Below, piece by piece: positions 51,770 through 52,879 of a DNA stretch of 52,879 nucleotides. The position numbers were made by a program, and so were the translations under genes. Location: the NCBI GenBank assembly GCA_945907045.1, contig CAMDSH010000025.1:1-52879 (forward strand), written 5' to 3'. A model generated the notes under the pieces. The model did not search any database and was not told the DNA's origin. It saw only the letters and a list, made by a program, of their open reading frames with translations. The stretch's first letter is position 1, and each line of letters starts with the position of its first letter. This DNA is from Rhizobium sp. Q54 (lineage in GTDB: Bacteria; Pseudomonadota; Alphaproteobacteria; Rhizobiales; Xanthobacteraceae).

Positions 51770-51869
51770 CTGCCCTCTTCTCTCCCGGCGCGCCATGACA
51801 GCGCGGGAGACAAAAAGGACGATGTGAGAATGGAGGATGAGTATGGCGGAATTGTGGAATATATTCCCA

Positions 51870-52732
51870 ATTACGTAGTTGACGCCACAAGCCCCCTCTG
51901 CTAGTATCTTGGTCATAAATGGAGCGATCCTATGGCCAAGAGCAAATTCAGTCAGAAGCACTTTCACGATGAGGACGCGGCGCGGGTCTGGTTTGAAGCC
52001 GCCCGCTGGCCGTCCGGTCCTAACTGCCCGCATTGCGGATCGCTCAAGCACTACGCCACCAAGAAGGCGGGGCGCTATCGCTGCGCCGAGAAAGAGTGCC
52101 GCAAGGACTACACCGTCATGACCAAGAGCGTGATGGAGCGTTCACACGCCCCGCTCACGTCATGGGCGACTGCCTTTCATCTCTATGCCTCGTCCAAGAA
52201 GGGCTTCACCGCTACTCAGCTGGAGCGCACTCTTGGTTGCGAATACAACACCGCTTGGTTCCTGCATCACCGCGTCATGGAAGCGATGCGCCGTGGCGGT
52301 TTGTCCTCTCCGATGATGGGCGGTCCCGGCAAGATCGTCGAAGCCGACGAGACATATTACGGCAACGTGCCGGAAGCCAAGCGTCCCACTAAGACGACGA
52401 GCGGTCGCCCCTTCACCAAGCGTGGCCGCACTGGCCCGTCAGGCAAGCGCGCCATCGTCGCTCTCGTTGAACGTGGCGGTGATGCCCGCCTGTTCCATGT
52501 CGCCGTGGCCGATCAGGTCACAGTGCAGGGGATTGTTGCTGCGAATGTCGCCAAGGAAAGCCGCCTGCATACGGACGAGAGCCGCTTGTATCACGGCGCG
52601 GACAAACACTTTGCCTCGCACGAAACCGTCACTCACTCGCGCAAAGAATACGCGCGGGGCGATGTGAACACGAATAGTGCGGAAGGGTTCTTTGGAATTT
52701 TCAAGCGCGGGATGCGCGGAAATTATCAGCAC
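51870..52732 (+). mobile_element. IS1595-family element, right end cut off
   Basis: The element carries an IS1595-type transposase gene. Its left end lies probably near 51870, in the A/T-rich stretch before GTAGTTGACGCCACAA, but terminal repeats were not confirmed. On the right, recognisable transposase sequence ends at about 52732 and is replaced by the left end of an IS3-family element. Boundaries are approximate. Confidence 0.6.
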
Positions 52733-52783
52733 AGAGCCGGTCCCGGGAATCTGCACAGGACGATAAGTGGAATTTCTGCCTGA
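51932..52783 (+). CDS. IS1595 family transposase, C-terminus replaced by foreign sequence
   Basis: A 283-residue reading frame. The N-terminal zinc ribbon (CPHCGSLKHYATKKAGRYRCAEKEC) and the DDE-type (DDNK) catalytic parts are present: Asp in KIVEADETYYGN, Asp in RLHTDESRLYHG, and NTNSAEGFFGIFKRGMRG. In the family the chain then runs YQHC...HLHRYLAEFDFRYN; here it breaks after NYQH (about 52732) into RAGPGNLHRTISGISA, encoded by the left end of the IS3-family element. The last helix is missing, so the transposase is probably dead. GGAGCGATCC precedes the ATG. Confidence 0.85.
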   Translation: MAKSKFSQKHFHDEDAARVWFEAARWPSGPNCPHCGSLKHYATKKAGRYRCAEKECRKDYTVMTKSVMERSHAPLTSWATAFHLYASSKKGFTATQLERTLGCEYNTAWFLHHRVMEAMRRGGLSSPMMGGPGKIVEADETYYGNVPEAKRPTKTTSGRPFTKRGRTGPSGKRAIVALVERGGDARLFHVAVADQVTVQGIVAANVAKESRLHTDESRLYHGADKHFASHETVTHSRKEYARGDVNTNSAEGFFGIFKRGMRGNYQHRAGPGNLHRTISGISA

Positions 52784-52879
52784 CGGCGGGCACGCTGTGC
52801 CCTGCGAATCAGGAGAGACCATGACAAGACGACCCCGTCGGAACCACACACCGGCCTTCAAGGCTAAGGTGGCGCTTGC
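52733..52879 (+). mobile_element. Left end of an IS3-family element, truncated by window edge
   Basis: From about 52733 the sequence no longer fits the IS1595 gene and leads, after a GGGAATCTGCACAGG stretch and AGGAGAGACC, into an IS3-type orfA. The exact terminal repeat was not resolved. The element continues past the window. Confidence 0.55.
52821..52879 (+). CDS. IS3 family transposase OrfA, N-terminal fragment
   Basis: Only the first 19 residues or so are in the window (MTRRPRRNHTPAFKAKVAL), the opening of IS3-family OrfA helix-turn-helix proteins, which are typically fused to OrfB by frameshifting. AGGAG lies 5 bases before the ATG. The rest lies outside the window. Confidence 0.8.
   Translation, partial: MTRRPRRNHTPAFKAKVAL

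Overview
The window looks like chromosomal DNA of a high-GC alphaproteobacterium of the order Hyphomicrobiales, most like the Bradyrhizobium/Afipia/Pseudolabrys group. The pointers are a MipZ division ATPase, a phasin with a PhaR-type palindrome, DUF1236, DUF1489, DUF3617 and LprI-like proteins, an orphan Bug-type binding protein, five perfect EcfG-type (general stress response) promoter motifs, and a TTGCCGGG/CCCGGCAA palindrome of a kind dispersed in such genomes. This placement is inference from gene content; no marker such as rRNA is present.

Layout. 1-1.5 kb: the end of a TadG-like pilus protein and a convergent phasin. 1.8-8.4 kb: a SPOR-tailed D,D-carboxypeptidase, a DnaJ/VWA gene pair, mipZ, panC and a tandem HD-GYP protein. 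8.4-12.8 kb (minus): DUF1489, mccA, a membrane protein and a Bug protein. 13-18.8 kb: small genes (GYD, DUF3140, cupin, a one-haem protein, SDR, DUF3617), including two that share an unnamed 55-residue domain. 18.8-22.6 kb: mccB, then a run of plus-strand small stress-type genes (DUF3551-like, DUF1236, cupin, CsbD) of which three sit behind EcfG motifs. 22.6-29.4 kb: GST/rhodanese, DUF599, and a tightly packed minus-strand run of two aldo/keto reductases, queC, a VUT-family transporter, an RraA-like protein and a YdcF-like protein. 29.7-30.9 kb: a cupredoxin/FTR1 iron-uptake pair behind a possible Irr box. 31-36.3 kb: LprI-like protein, isovaleryl-CoA dehydrogenase, an EAL phosphodiesterase and MgtE. 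36.5-38.5 kb: tandem polysaccharide deacetylases. 38.6-40.9 kb: four secreted paralogues of a small two-cysteine family, interrupted by tRNA-Leu(GAG) and a lone fliN. 40.9-50.6 kb: lipB, acylphosphatase, pccA, 1-Cys peroxiredoxin, an esterase/thioesterase pair, an EamA exporter, glutathione-dependent formaldehyde dehydrogenase, small membrane proteins, a lipase-like lipoprotein and an AhpD-like protein. 50.6-52.9 kb: a second EamA exporter, a hairpin-rich intergenic region, and an IS1595 element cut at its 3' end by an IS3-family element that runs off the window.

How the genes work together. Three enzymes of leucine catabolism (Ivd, MccA, MccB) are present but scattered over 24 kb, with PccA further on. 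The c-di-GMP turnover proteins found (HD-GYP; EAL with a degenerate GGDEF) both point to degradation of the messenger. Small envelope or stress proteins at 14.1, 20.6, 21.0, 22.4 and 48.9 kb carry the same GGAAC-N16/17-CGTT promoter and so probably form part of one general stress regulon. The least explained material is the paralogous secreted family at 38.6-40.9 kb, the shared domain of the genes at 13.4 and 16.4 kb, and the leader repeat before the small membrane protein at 14.1 kb.
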